Counted from the first letter of the stretch, positions 27,762 to 35,709 are shown. The stretch is 64,000 nt of DNA from an uncultured Flaviramulus sp. (GCA_947501105.1 CANMUP010000001.1:372001-436000); one strand, 5' to 3'. Notes: a model not told the origin generated them from the letters alone. Numbers and translations: made by a program.

Positions 27762-28613
27762 ATGGCAAATTCAAATAAGCACGGGTTAAATAGAACTATT
27801 CCTCAGTCAGTTCAAAGAACAATAAGACAAAACTCATTTTTTGGTTGTGTAATATGTGGAGCAGGAATTTGTGAATTTGACCATGTAGACCCTGAATTTG
27901 AAGACGCAAAAATTCATGAAGCTGATTGTATGACTTTATTGTGCGGTTCATGTCATAGTAAAAAAACTAGAGGAATAATTGGAGTTAAAACAATAAAAGA
28001 AGCGATGAAAAAACCATTTTGCTATAATAATGAGGCATCGGATTTTCTCGATTTTGGTAATGGTACGCCTAAAATTCAATTTGGTAATACTTTATTCATT
28101 AACCCAAAAATTTTAATATCTATTGATGGAGTAAACATTTTATCAATAAAACCACCAGAAAATGCTGAGCAAGGCAAAAGGAGTTTATTAAATGCTATTT
28201 TTCACAATATTTATGGAGTAGAAACTTTTAGAATTGTTGACAACATCTGGTATGGTAGTTCTGTAAATTGGGACATTGAATCTAAAGGAAAAAGAATTAT
28301 TATTAGGACTAAAAAAGGGGTTTTTGCATTAAATATTGAAAACATTCCAGATGATAAATTTGTTATTCATAAGTTGAATATGTCATATAAAGGATATGTA
28401 ATTATAGCAGATTCTAATGAAGTTCAGGTAATTACTCCATCAGACAAAGAAATATTTGCTTTAAATGGTGGCGGCACAATAGAAGGAGACGTTGTATTGA
28501 ATATTGTGAATGAAAGATTAACTTTTTCTAATTTGGAAACTAATGATGTTAATTTAAAGTTGACAGGAGATGTTAGTCACAATGTATTTAAAAATGCTAA
28601 AATAACTTTATAA
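27762..28613 (+). CDS. HNH endonuclease-like protein with beta-rich C-terminal domain, element cargo
   Basis: The 283-residue protein has an HNH zinc finger near the N-terminus: C29-x2-C32, the Asp-His pair D40-H41 in CEFDHVDPEF, and C61-x2-C64-H65 in CGSCHSKKT. This predicts a metal-dependent DNA nuclease. Residues about 85-283 form a long beta-rich region (FGNTLFINPKILISIDG, later LNGGGTIEGDVVLNI) that I cannot assign. It lies between a membrane protein gene and an Abi-like gene in the cargo half of the island, which fits a defence role. Nuclease activity is inference from the motif. Confidence 0.78.
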   Translation: MANSNKHGLNRTIPQSVQRTIRQNSFFGCVICGAGICEFDHVDPEFEDAKIHEADCMTLLCGSCHSKKTRGIIGVKTIKEAMKKPFCYNNEASDFLDFGNGTPKIQFGNTLFINPKILISIDGVNILSIKPPENAEQGKRSLLNAIFHNIYGVETFRIVDNIWYGSSVNWDIESKGKRIIIRTKKGVFALNIENIPDDKFVIHKLNMSYKGYVIIADSNEVQVITPSDKEIFALNGGGTIEGDVVLNIVNERLTFSNLETNDVNLKLTGDVSHNVFKNAKITL

Positions 28614-28663
28614 TTGCAGTACTTAACTAAATTTTAATTGTCAAATCCTTGAAATATAGAATA

Positions 28664-29521
28664 ATGCTATCCATTAAAACTTGTATTGAACTAGCATATA
28701 TTATTGATAAATTTTCTAAAGAAGAAATTGAACGAATATTTTTAGTGTTTAATATCGATTTCCATTTATATCCAACTACTAATAGAAATAATTCAAATTC
28801 AAAAAGAGTTAATATTATTCTGTCTCATCTAAAATCAACTAAAACGAAAGGACCTTTTTCTAGTTCTTTTCAAATGGATTTATTGCAGTATGTTGTAGAA
28901 AATTATTACAGAGATAAAGAGAAAGCCAATGTTAATAGGCTCTATGCTTTTGCAAATGAGAAAATAGTTGAGTTCGAAGACTTATTTAGTTTTAAATTCA
29001 AAAAATTATCTAATTCACTTAAGCAAGATGGATTTGTTATTAAAGGGGATTATATCCAAAAGCTTTTACCTCAGGAGATAGAAGAGGCAAGGATTGATAG
29101 TGAGCTCATTTCTTTATTGATAAAGTTTAACTTTCATACTACAAAAGGACACCTTGAACAGGCTATAAATAATCATATAACGAGTAATTGGGCAGGAGCA
29201 AATTCTCAATTTCGAACTTTTATTGAGTCAATTTTAATTGAAATAGTTAAATATATGCTTCCAGAAAATAATTGCAACAGTGCTACTTCGGCAATTAACA
29301 TTTTATCTAAAACGGTATCTCCTCCTTTTTTAAAAGAGGATTTAAATGAAGTGGAAACTAGCAAATGTAAAAAACCTTTTGTTGAGGGGTTGTGGAAGAG
29401 GTTGCATCCCGAAGGGAACCATCCTGGTTTGTCTAACGAAGAAGATTCTACTTTTAGGTATCATATAACAATTGTTTTTGCCCATTACTTGTTAAAGAGG
29501 TTAGAAAAACGATTAGTTTAG
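28664..29521 (+). CDS. unknown protein with abortive-infection-like C-terminus, element cargo
   Basis: The product is 285 residues from ATG 28664 (TTG 28649 would add five). It is mostly helical, with no signal or membrane segment. The C-terminal third contains SNWAGANSQFRTFIESILI and then LWKRLHPEGNHPGLSNEED with a helix ending YLLKRLEKRLV. This recalls the Abi_C-type domain, where a buried RNA-binding or HEPN-like helical bundle carries a conserved G-x-H-x-G element. The match is by eye and remote. It is the third cargo gene and converges on the replication initiator gene, overlapping it by 4 bases at the stops. Confidence 0.7.
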   Translation: MLSIKTCIELAYIIDKFSKEEIERIFLVFNIDFHLYPTTNRNNSNSKRVNIILSHLKSTKTKGPFSSSFQMDLLQYVVENYYRDKEKANVNRLYAFANEKIVEFEDLFSFKFKKLSNSLKQDGFVIKGDYIQKLLPQEIEEARIDSELISLLIKFNFHTTKGHLEQAINNHITSNWAGANSQFRTFIESILIEIVKYMLPENNCNSATSAINILSKTVSPPFLKEDLNEVETSKCKKPFVEGLWKRLHPEGNHPGLSNEEDSTFRYHITIVFAHYLLKRLEKRLV

Positions 29522-30369
29522 GTCTTTTTAACTTTGCTCAAAGTTTGTTGGTTTTTATCATCTAACCTTTTATAAAGAGGTAGAGTTCGTCTATTCAAAT
29601 CAATCATTTTAATATCTATTACAGGGCTTTTTCGGTCTTTGTCTACTATTTCTTTTGAAACAGCATTAAGGCGTTTAAATTGGTCTGTAAATTCGGTTGT
29701 TGTATAAAAATCTGTATATAGTTCTGATACTTTTCTTGAACAATTCCATACTTGACATTTAAACTTTTCATTATTCTTGGTAACATACTTAGTTACATAA
29801 GATGTTACTCTTTTAATATTGCTCGCGTTTAATTGTTTCACATCAAAAGCAGAAGAGGGTTTAAAACTCTTATCTCTCGGAGTAATTCCATTTTTTTGTT
29901 GAAGTGTTAACCAATAATTCCACCATTTTTCAATTTTCCAATACTTATTGGTAATCATATGAAAATGAGGATTGCCTTTAAATTCATCATTTTTTGTCTG
30001 TCTTTCTACTACCCAAATATATTGAAAATCATCACTACGTTTTTTTACGTTATCAATGAATTTTCTTAAAATATTTACCGCTTCTTCGTCTGATACTTTG
30101 TTTAAAAAAGTGAGCGTAACAAAGCTTAACCTTTTTTGAGTTCTAGAAAAACAAGTAATTTTTTTTCTGATTTTTTGTTTCGAACGTTTGGACAAGGAGC
30201 GCTCCATTTTCTCCTTGTCCTTGCTTTCCTTTTTTTTTGCCTTAATATTTTTTGGTTTCTCTTGTTTTTTACGCTGTAATGCAGAGCCTGTGAACTCGCT
30301 TTTTGGTGTTATTCCAAATTTCGAAGTTGAAAAGGCAACACTAATTCCGTAAGTATTTTTGACTACCAT
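29518..30369 (-). CDS. HUH rolling-circle replication initiator-like protein
   Basis: The 283-residue protein has a Lys-rich N-terminal tail (31-72) and then the three landmarks of HUH endonucleases: FVTLTF (83-88), the His-x-His metal motif H135/H137 in GNPHFHMI, and candidate catalytic tyrosines Y191 and Y195 in TSYVTKYVTK. Such proteins nick one strand and start rolling-circle replication of plasmids and ssDNA phages. In this integrated element it could replicate the excised circle or act in mobilisation. It is the last gene of the minus-strand mobility operon. Confidence 0.82.
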   Translation of the reverse strand: MVVKNTYGISVAFSTSKFGITPKSEFTGSALQRKKQEKPKNIKAKKKESKDKEKMERSLSKRSKQKIRKKITCFSRTQKRLSFVTLTFLNKVSDEEAVNILRKFIDNVKKRSDDFQYIWVVERQTKNDEFKGNPHFHMITNKYWKIEKWWNYWLTLQQKNGITPRDKSFKPSSAFDVKQLNASNIKRVTSYVTKYVTKNNEKFKCQVWNCSRKVSELYTDFYTTTEFTDQFKRLNAVSKEIVDKDRKSPVIDIKMIDLNRRTLPLYKRLDDKNQQTLSKVKKT

Positions 30370-30458
30370 AATCTGAATCGTTGTATATTAATTAAAACCA
30401 TTAAAAGGTTATTTATTAAAGGTTTTTAGTTTTTAAAGGTTAAAAAAAAGAAAAATAC

Positions 30459-30674
30459 TTATTCGAGGAACGCAGGTACAAAAACGCCACGTTTAAACTG
30501 TTTCATAAATTGACCGCTTCGCCTGTTGTAGACATTCATGTATGACCAAGTAGGGTGCTTTTTTGATAAGAACATTGAGAAGCCATTTAGCTTATGAACG
30601 AACTCCCATTTCTTAGGTTTAGTTTCGTTTTCTAAGAAGACAATAACCGAGTAATCATTTTTCTTTTTTAGCAT
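30459..30674 (-). CDS. small basic element protein, unknown
   Basis: The 71-residue product is basic and aromatic (FVHKLNGFSMFLSKKH, WSYMNVYNRRSG). Its start overlaps the end of the HTH gene by 7 bases, indicating coupling. It resembles no family I can name. By position it could be a replication or excision accessory. Confidence 0.65.
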   Translation of the reverse strand: MLKKKNDYSVIVFLENETKPKKWEFVHKLNGFSMFLSKKHPTWSYMNVYNRRSGQFMKQFKRGVFVPAFLE

Positions 30675-30979
30675 GATTTACCCCCTCTCTTATTAGCAGT
30701 TTGAACTTCGGTTAAGGCTTCGTTAATGTCTTCAAGTCTGTAGAGAACACGATTACCAATTCTGTTCGCTTTAATAATGCCAGATTTAGTCCATTCGTTT
30801 AGAGTTGGCAATGAGATGCATAGTATTTCTGCAGTAGCCATTCTAGAGTAAAGTGAAAAATGTTTTTGCTCTGGGTTGATTTGGTCTTTGACTGCATCGA
30901 TAACAGCTTCGTGTAAAACGTTTTTTATCGCTTTTTCTAAATCTGCGATGTTGAAATTGTTGATTTGAATACTTTCCAT
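30668..30979 (-). CDS. excisionase-like helix-turn-helix protein
   Basis: The 103-residue protein ends with a MerR/excisionase-type winged helix (HTH_17): MATAEILCISLPTLNEWTKS, GIIKANRIGNRVLYRLEDI. The preceding 45 residues form a helix likely used for dimerisation. In Bacteroidota islands such proteins act as recombination directionality factors or repressors of the mobility genes. It lies between the integrase pair and the replication initiator on the same strand. Confidence 0.83.
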   Translation of the reverse strand: MESIQINNFNIADLEKAIKNVLHEAVIDAVKDQINPEQKHFSLYSRMATAEILCISLPTLNEWTKSGIIKANRIGNRVLYRLEDINEALTEVQTANKRGGKSC

Positions 30980-31062
30980 TATTTAATTCTATTTAATGAT
31001 TAATAATGGTGCAAATCAAATATTAAGCTACAGGAGTGTAACTACTGTGGTAACCACAACGT

Positions 31063-31770
31063 TTATTTTAAGTTTTCAATTTCGGTATTTATTATGCTAG
31101 AAACATCAGATATACCTGCGCTTTCGAACAGTTGAGAGATTTTATTAAGATTTTGTATTGTTCGAACTTCATTATTTTTCCCTTCAACATAAGAAAGATT
31201 AATTCGAATATTTTCCTCTCCTATTTCTAAGATTTGAGATAGAATTTTAGCAGTTTTGGTATTGTCATATTTGCTTAAATTTAATCCTAAGCAATTTAAT
31301 GCTAGCAATTTTTGTTTGTTGGTTAACTTTCTAGTATTTGGCTTAGATAATACGTTTTTGTTTTCATGTCTTTTTAGCCATAAAACATATTTCGCAAATT
31401 CTAAACCTTGTATATGATATTGCTTATAGCGTTCGTTGAACCTGTGTAATTCTGGTTGAGTAATATCTGAAGTTTTTTTGAACGGAGTAAATTCAATTTC
31501 AGTCTCATTATAATAATAATCTTCATATGATTCCGAAAATGTTTCCCAGCCAGAAACCACGTAAGAAAATATTTTATTGATTATTTCAATTTTTGGTTGA
31601 TAATTATTTTCTGAAGTAATTGAAATCAAACGTGTTCTACTCTCGTAATTTTTGTGGTTTAGAAAAACATCTATTTGTTTTAATTCGTCTTGAATGTATA
31701 ATTTTTTATTCGCTAATTTATTTGACCTAGATAAAAAGTCGGTTTGTAATTCTTCGTAAGTTAATATCAT
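31063..31770 (-). CDS. unknown element protein coupled to the integrase
   Basis: The 235-residue protein is helical and charged, without membrane or signal segments. A central aromatic stretch contains VSGWETFSESYEDYYYNETE. The C-terminal region (LTNKQKLLALNCLGLNL, then TKTAKILSQILEIGEENI and LFESAGI) looks like a helical protein-interaction or DNA-binding domain, vaguely like the RteC family of Bacteroides elements, but I would not assign it. Its ATG shares one base with the integrase stop (TAATG), so the two are translated together. Confidence 0.7.
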   Translation of the reverse strand: MILTYEELQTDFLSRSNKLANKKLYIQDELKQIDVFLNHKNYESRTRLISITSENNYQPKIEIINKIFSYVVSGWETFSESYEDYYYNETEIEFTPFKKTSDITQPELHRFNERYKQYHIQGLEFAKYVLWLKRHENKNVLSKPNTRKLTNKQKLLALNCLGLNLSKYDNTKTAKILSQILEIGEENIRINLSYVEGKNNEVRTIQNLNKISQLFESAGISDVSSIINTEIENLK

Positions 31771-33002
31771 TAGTTAAAAAATGGGTGCGTTAATAATTTA
31801 TCTGCGTTTTCCTTTTGTGATACTCGTATGTATTGTAAAAAAGAGCGTTCTGTTTTATGTCCTGTAATTTTCATTATAGAAATACTAGGAACTTCTGCTA
31901 AATACAAGTTCGTTGCAAAACTTCGTCTAGCAGTATGTGTTGAAACAAGTTTATATTTTGGCAACACCTTTTTTTCAATCTTGCCACCTTTTGTTATAGT
32001 TGTTTCAATTTGTTCTTTTATGCCTGCTAAACTAATAACTTCTTTTAAATAGTCATTCATGGTTTGGTTGGTATAGGCTCTTGGCAATCTGTTTTCATAT
32101 TTTTTTAAAATTGTCCTTACAGTTTTATGCAACGGAATAGAAACTCTTTGCCCTGTTTTCTTTGTTCTAACTTGAATGACAGTGTTGTCAGAAACAATGT
32201 TCTCTGGGTTTATTTGGGTGAAATCTGAAAACCTTAAACCAGTATAACAACCTATCAAAAACAAGTCTCTTACTTTTTCTAATCTTGGGCTAGCTGTTAA
32301 GGTTAAGTTTTCGATTTTATTTAGTTCTTCGAGGTTTAAATATACCGTGTCTGCTTCTTCTCGTATTGTCTTAAACTTTCTTTTTCTAAACTCTAGATTA
32401 TTATTATGTCCACGTTCTGTTGCTTCATTCATAAAAGACTTAATTGTTTTTATGTGTTTTCCAACAGTATTAGATGCTAAATTATGGTCAAGTCTTAAGA
32501 ATGATAAGTAATGATTATAAAATTCTAATGTGATTGATTCAAAACTAAGGGGCTTATATTTTTGCGCATACTCTTTTAAGTATTTGTATGTTGTTTTGTA
32601 AACTTTAATAGTCCCCTCTGTTTTGTTTAGTTTGCTTTCTTCTATATATGATTCAATAAAATTAAATAGAGTTATTCTTTTTGGTTTTAATAGAATATCT
32701 GAAAGTTCGTCTTCAAGTGCCTCTTTTAGGTTTATATTATTCGGCTGAATACTATCATTGAGCAATTTTCTAAAAGCATTATTTATCCCGTTTTCAATTT
32801 TATCTAATCTTGAATTAAATTCAGGGTGTTCGGGAAATTGTTTTGACCCTTTTGCTCGTTGTGAGCTCTTATTCCAAAATTTTGGATTTATTTTTTCCCC
32901 TGTGGAATACTTAAATCGTTTGTATTGATAATTATAGATTAAGTAGATTAGAGTTTCTGCTTTTGAGTTTGGTTCTTTGAGAATAAATTTTGCCTTTGCC
33001 AT
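31770..33002 (-). CDS. tyrosine recombinase / site-specific integrase
   Basis: The 410-residue integrase has an arm-binding N-terminus with the Bacteroidota-typical opening (FKYSTGEKINPKFWN), a SAM-like core-binding domain (about 105-210), and a catalytic domain. The catalytic residues are all visible: Arg in GCYTGLRFSDF, Lys in VRTKKTGQRVSIP, His and Arg in HTARRSFATNL, and His and Tyr in ITGHKTERSFLQYIRV. It should catalyse insertion into, and excision from, the tRNA site marked by the 34-bp repeats. Confidence 0.95.
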   Translation of the reverse strand: MAKAKFILKEPNSKAETLIYLIYNYQYKRFKYSTGEKINPKFWNKSSQRAKGSKQFPEHPEFNSRLDKIENGINNAFRKLLNDSIQPNNINLKEALEDELSDILLKPKRITLFNFIESYIEESKLNKTEGTIKVYKTTYKYLKEYAQKYKPLSFESITLEFYNHYLSFLRLDHNLASNTVGKHIKTIKSFMNEATERGHNNNLEFRKRKFKTIREEADTVYLNLEELNKIENLTLTASPRLEKVRDLFLIGCYTGLRFSDFTQINPENIVSDNTVIQVRTKKTGQRVSIPLHKTVRTILKKYENRLPRAYTNQTMNDYLKEVISLAGIKEQIETTITKGGKIEKKVLPKYKLVSTHTARRSFATNLYLAEVPSISIMKITGHKTERSFLQYIRVSQKENADKLLTHPFFN

Positions 33003-33018
33003 CGTTATAAGAATTCTT

Positions 33019-34101
33019 TTAGTGCATTATTGAATCAATTGCTACTCCATTCTTTCCATTTACAGTTTTTGTCAGCTTCCCTTTTTTGTCATAATATATA
33101 ACAGCACCATCAAACAAGTTATTCTTTAGGAGGCCAGTATAATGAAGCTCTCCTGTTTCATAGTAAACGTGAGCTATACCATTGTTAACTCCTTTAATTA
33201 TATTAATTTCTTGGGCTAGATTGCCATTTTTATAATATAGTTTAACAATCCCATTTACTTTTCCATTTTTTGTTGGAAGGATTTTTTCTAGCTCACCACT
33301 TTCATAATACCGATAGGTAATTCCAGTTGACTTTAAAGAAACAGTGTCTAAATCTACGATTGAATGTTTTAATAAATTTCCATTTTCGTAATAAAATTTA
33401 CAAGTATCTTTTATTTTACCTAACCAATAATTACATTTAGATTCTAATTTACCGCTACGATAATAACGAATTGACTTTCCGTGAACTTTATTGTCTTTTA
33501 AAAAGTTTATTTCCTGAACCTCTCCATTATCGTAATAATGGTATGTTTGACCATTTTGTAACCCTTTTAGATTTGTAGTAGAGCTTTTTAGTTTCCCATT
33601 CTCCCAATAATCTTTACGAATACCGTGTAAAGTGTCTTTTACATATTCTACAATTTGCTTTAATATATTACCATCTTCCCTATAGAATTTCCATTTTCCG
33701 TGATACATATTATTTTTAATCATCCCTTCTGACTGAAGTAAACCAAGGTTTGAATGATAACCATAATAATAGCCGTTTTCAAAAACTTGACTAACTAGAG
33801 AATCTAACGTGTATGTATTCGTATAAGTATGTTTTTTATTAGTGTCAAAGTGTTTGACTATTCTATTAGGGAAGCTATCTATTACTTTTAGTTCTGCATA
33901 TATATTTCCATTTGGAAAGAAATAAGTTGAAAGAGATTTAGGAAGCTTATTTTCTAAGGTGGGATTAATTTTTAACCACTCTCCTTCTTTACCATCTTCT
34001 TGATAGAAAACATAATTTTCATTTCTATATTTTCTATTAGAAATGTCCTGATTACAGGAGGTTAAAATAATTAATGAAATGATTAAAAAAGATGATTTCA
34101 A
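33019..34101 (-). CDS. lipoprotein with MORN-type repeats (YwqK antitoxin-like)
   Basis: The 360-residue protein has a lipoprotein signal (IISLIILTSC, Cys16), so it should be membrane-anchored outside the cytoplasm. At least ten copies of a roughly 23-residue repeat built on YYENGKL/GxxxG follow (for example KDYWENGKLKSSTTNLKG and KLYYKNGNLAQEINIIKG). This is the MORN_2/YwqK-antitoxin pattern. It lies 16 bases upstream of the integrase and probably shares its promoter. A surface lipoprotein in a mobility operon could give exclusion or immunity; that is inference. Confidence 0.82.
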   Translation of the reverse strand: MKSSFLIISLIILTSCNQDISNRKYRNENYVFYQEDGKEGEWLKINPTLENKLPKSLSTYFFPNGNIYAELKVIDSFPNRIVKHFDTNKKHTYTNTYTLDSLVSQVFENGYYYGYHSNLGLLQSEGMIKNNMYHGKWKFYREDGNILKQIVEYVKDTLHGIRKDYWENGKLKSSTTNLKGLQNGQTYHYYDNGEVQEINFLKDNKVHGKSIRYYRSGKLESKCNYWLGKIKDTCKFYYENGNLLKHSIVDLDTVSLKSTGITYRYYESGELEKILPTKNGKVNGIVKLYYKNGNLAQEINIIKGVNNGIAHVYYETGELHYTGLLKNNLFDGAVIYYDKKGKLTKTVNGKNGVAIDSIMH

Positions 34102-34138
34102 TTTAGTAGTTTTGGTTAAATGTGAATTACATATAACA

Positions 34139-34146
34139 CAAATATA
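34139..34146 (-). promoter_or_regulatory. candidate -7 box for the MORN-integrase operon
   Basis: On the minus strand this reads TATATTTG, matching TAnnTTTG, about 37 bases before the lipoprotein ATG. The -33 zone falls on the 12-bp repeats at 34164-34199, which could therefore act as an operator. No canonical TTTG -33 box is seen. Confidence 0.4.
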
Positions 34147-34163
34147 TATTAAAAAGAATTTGT

Positions 34164-34199
34164 AGGGGACGAATAAGGGGACGAATAAGGGGTCGAATA
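34164..34199 (+). repeat. three tandem 12-bp repeats at the right end of the element
   Basis: AGGGGACGAATA occurs twice and AGGGGTCGAATA once, head to tail with no spacer. The same unit occurs twice at 27003-27026, in the same orientation. One helical-turn-like spacing and placement at both ends suggest arm-type binding sites. Confidence 0.75.
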
Positions 34200-34316
34200 A
34201 TTTTGTTTTCGTTTAATTTCACTTAATTTCGTCTAACTGCTAAATACAGTGAAAACAGGAGTTAAACTCTTTAAATACAATAAAATAGAGTAAAATAGAA
34301 TAATAATTTATGTAGT

Positions 34317-34350
34317 CCAAGTGGGACCACTTTTAGAGATTGTAAAGCCT
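34317..34350 (+). repeat. attR, right copy of the 34-bp direct repeat
   Basis: It is identical to 26934-26967. It carries only the last 13 bases of the tRNA and so is not a second tRNA gene. Confidence 0.92.
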
Positions 34351-34378
34351 AAGCTAAATTTTAGTTTAGGCTTTTTTA
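34344..34378 (+). terminator. original tRNA terminator, now stranded beyond attR
   Basis: AAAGCCTAAGCTAA pairs with TTAGTTTAGGCTTT (one G-U wobble, short loop), followed by a T tract. Again AAAGCCT is inside the att repeat and the rest lies outside, so this is probably the terminator used before the element arrived. Confidence 0.85.
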
Positions 34379-34436
34379 TTTAGGGGACTGTCTAAGAGGT
34401 GGTTATTCTTTTTTGTTTGATTTTTTTGGAATAAAA

Positions 34437-35618
34437 CTAAGATTTAAGATCGGCTCGACAGAAGTTATAAAATATTTCTGCCCAATCGCCATCACCAAAA
34501 TCATCCATTTCCTCACCATTTCTTACAATAATAGTATTTGTTTGTGGTGATATATAAATAAATTGACCATACTTTCCTATAGCCATAAAATCGGATGGTC
34601 TGTCTTTTTCTGGAATTGACCACCAATAGTATTTATAAGTCCATCTGCGAGGGTTTCCGAATTCGTAATCTCCTGTTTTAGGCTGTGTAGAATTCAAAAC
34701 CCATTGTTTACTAATATACTGTCGGTCATTCCAAACCCCATTATTTAATGCTAATCTACCTATTTTTGCTAAATCGATAGGACGCGCATTAAAACCACTT
34801 TCTGTTTTTTGAAAATTCTTATCGTCTGAGCTCCAACTAGCATTAAATTCAGCACCAATTTTACTCCATATTTCTTCCTGAAAAAAATCAGATATTGATT
34901 GACCAGTAGCATGTTCAAGAATAAGCCCTATTAATAATGGATTATAGTCATTGTATTTGAACTTCCCTTTTAGACTATTTTCAAGCTCTGTATGCCGTAA
35001 AGCAACTCTTCTCAAATCAGGATGATAAAATGTTTTAGGGCTATCACTATTAACAAAAGGAAACGTTATATCATGAGAAAACTTAATGCCAGATCTCATA
35101 GAGATTAAATTGGCGATTGTAATGCTGTCAAATGCCTTATCTCTAATAGATAATTCAGGAAGGTATTTTGTAATTGGGTCTTCAATACTAGTTATGCTTC
35201 CATTCTCAATAGCAATACCTAATAACATTGAAACAATTGATTTTGTAACCGAAAACGATGCCTGTAATGATTTTCTTGTTTCGTCTTTATAATATTTCTC
35301 TAGAAGCAAGGTGTCATTTCTAACAACTACAAATGATCGTGTTTTTGTTTTTTCCATAAATGCATTTAATTCGTGAATAGAAGAATCTCTTTCAAACTTA
35401 GATTTTGCTAAATTTTCTTGTGAATGTGAACCCTTTGTAAAATAAAAAGGGTTTGTCGATTTTTTAATTATGGACGTTTTATGCTTCTTGTAATAATCAT
35501 AGGAAGGTTCTTGCTTAACCAATACTCTATAAATATATTTAGGCGTGTAAAAAGTAAATTGAAGACCTAAAAGGATTAACAGGAATACTGCGATAGATTT
35601 AATTAATTTTTTCTTCAT
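34437..35618 (-). CDS. serine hydrolase, beta-lactamase class C / esterase family
   Basis: From ATG 35618 the product is 393 residues with an N-terminal membrane anchor or signal (KKLIKSIAVFLLILLGLQF). The catalytic SxxK motif is SVTK in ASFSVTKSIVSML. The Tyr motif is YNDYN in KFKYNDYNPLLIG, and a C-terminal region around WSIPEKD and GKYGQFIYI takes the place of the third motif. These are the marks of the Beta-lactamase (PF00144) fold, which covers esterases, D-aminopeptidases and PBP-like proteins, so drug resistance should not be assumed. ATG 35672 is possible but adds an unlikely lead. It is the first gene right of the island. Confidence 0.85.
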   Translation of the reverse strand: MKKKLIKSIAVFLLILLGLQFTFYTPKYIYRVLVKQEPSYDYYKKHKTSIIKKSTNPFYFTKGSHSQENLAKSKFERDSSIHELNAFMEKTKTRSFVVVRNDTLLLEKYYKDETRKSLQASFSVTKSIVSMLLGIAIENGSITSIEDPITKYLPELSIRDKAFDSITIANLISMRSGIKFSHDITFPFVNSDSPKTFYHPDLRRVALRHTELENSLKGKFKYNDYNPLLIGLILEHATGQSISDFFQEEIWSKIGAEFNASWSSDDKNFQKTESGFNARPIDLAKIGRLALNNGVWNDRQYISKQWVLNSTQPKTGDYEFGNPRRWTYKYYWWSIPEKDRPSDFMAIGKYGQFIYISPQTNTIIVRNGEEMDDFGDGDWAEIFYNFCRADLKS

Positions 35619-35709
35619 TTTTGTATGTTTTAATAGGGCAAACATACTTTTATACGGCGCTATTTTTCTCAAAGATTAAAACAAAAGGGTGTTATCCAAT
35701 CGGAAAAAA

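Larger units (their letters stand above)
26934..34350. mobile_element. integrated element of about 7.4 kb in a tRNA gene, bounded by 34-bp direct repeats
   Basis: A perfect 34-base direct repeat (26934-26967 and 34317-34350) covers the last 13 bases of the tRNA plus 21 bases downstream, and encloses nine genes. Minus-strand mobility genes fill 29518-34101: HUH initiator, small protein, excisionase-like HTH protein, unknown protein, tyrosine integrase and MORN lipoprotein. Plus-strand cargo fills 27119-29521. No conjugation, relaxosome or virion genes are present, so it is not self-transmissible by any system I recognise. The tRNA remains intact on the left. Confidence 0.9.
34102..34436. other. 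335-base non-coding right end of the element
   Basis: No ORF is seen. It holds the candidate operon promoter, the 12-bp repeats, a very AT-rich stretch with two TTAATTTC words (34213 region) and two TAAATACA words (34241 and 34272), then attR, the tRNA-type terminator and a short flank. Confidence 0.6.

Noticed and set aside
34164-34199. CRISPR-like tandem repeat
   Set aside because: Units are 12 bases with no spacers between them, and no cas genes are in the window.
34317-34329. Possible second tRNA gene at the right end of the element
   Set aside because: Only the last 13 bases of the tRNA are present; the rest of the cloverleaf is missing. It is the attR copy of the repeat.
26934-34350. 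Prophage
   Set aside because: No capsid, portal, terminase, tail or lysis gene is present; the HUH initiator alone is not enough.
34382-34400. Insertion-sequence end (AGGGGACTGTCTAAGA) right of the element
   Set aside because: No matching inverted end or transposase is nearby; it may be a degenerate 12-bp unit or chance.
34437-35618. Beta-lactamase resistance gene
   Set aside because: The SxxK and Tyr motifs place it in the broad serine hydrolase family; nothing marks it as an AmpC enzyme.
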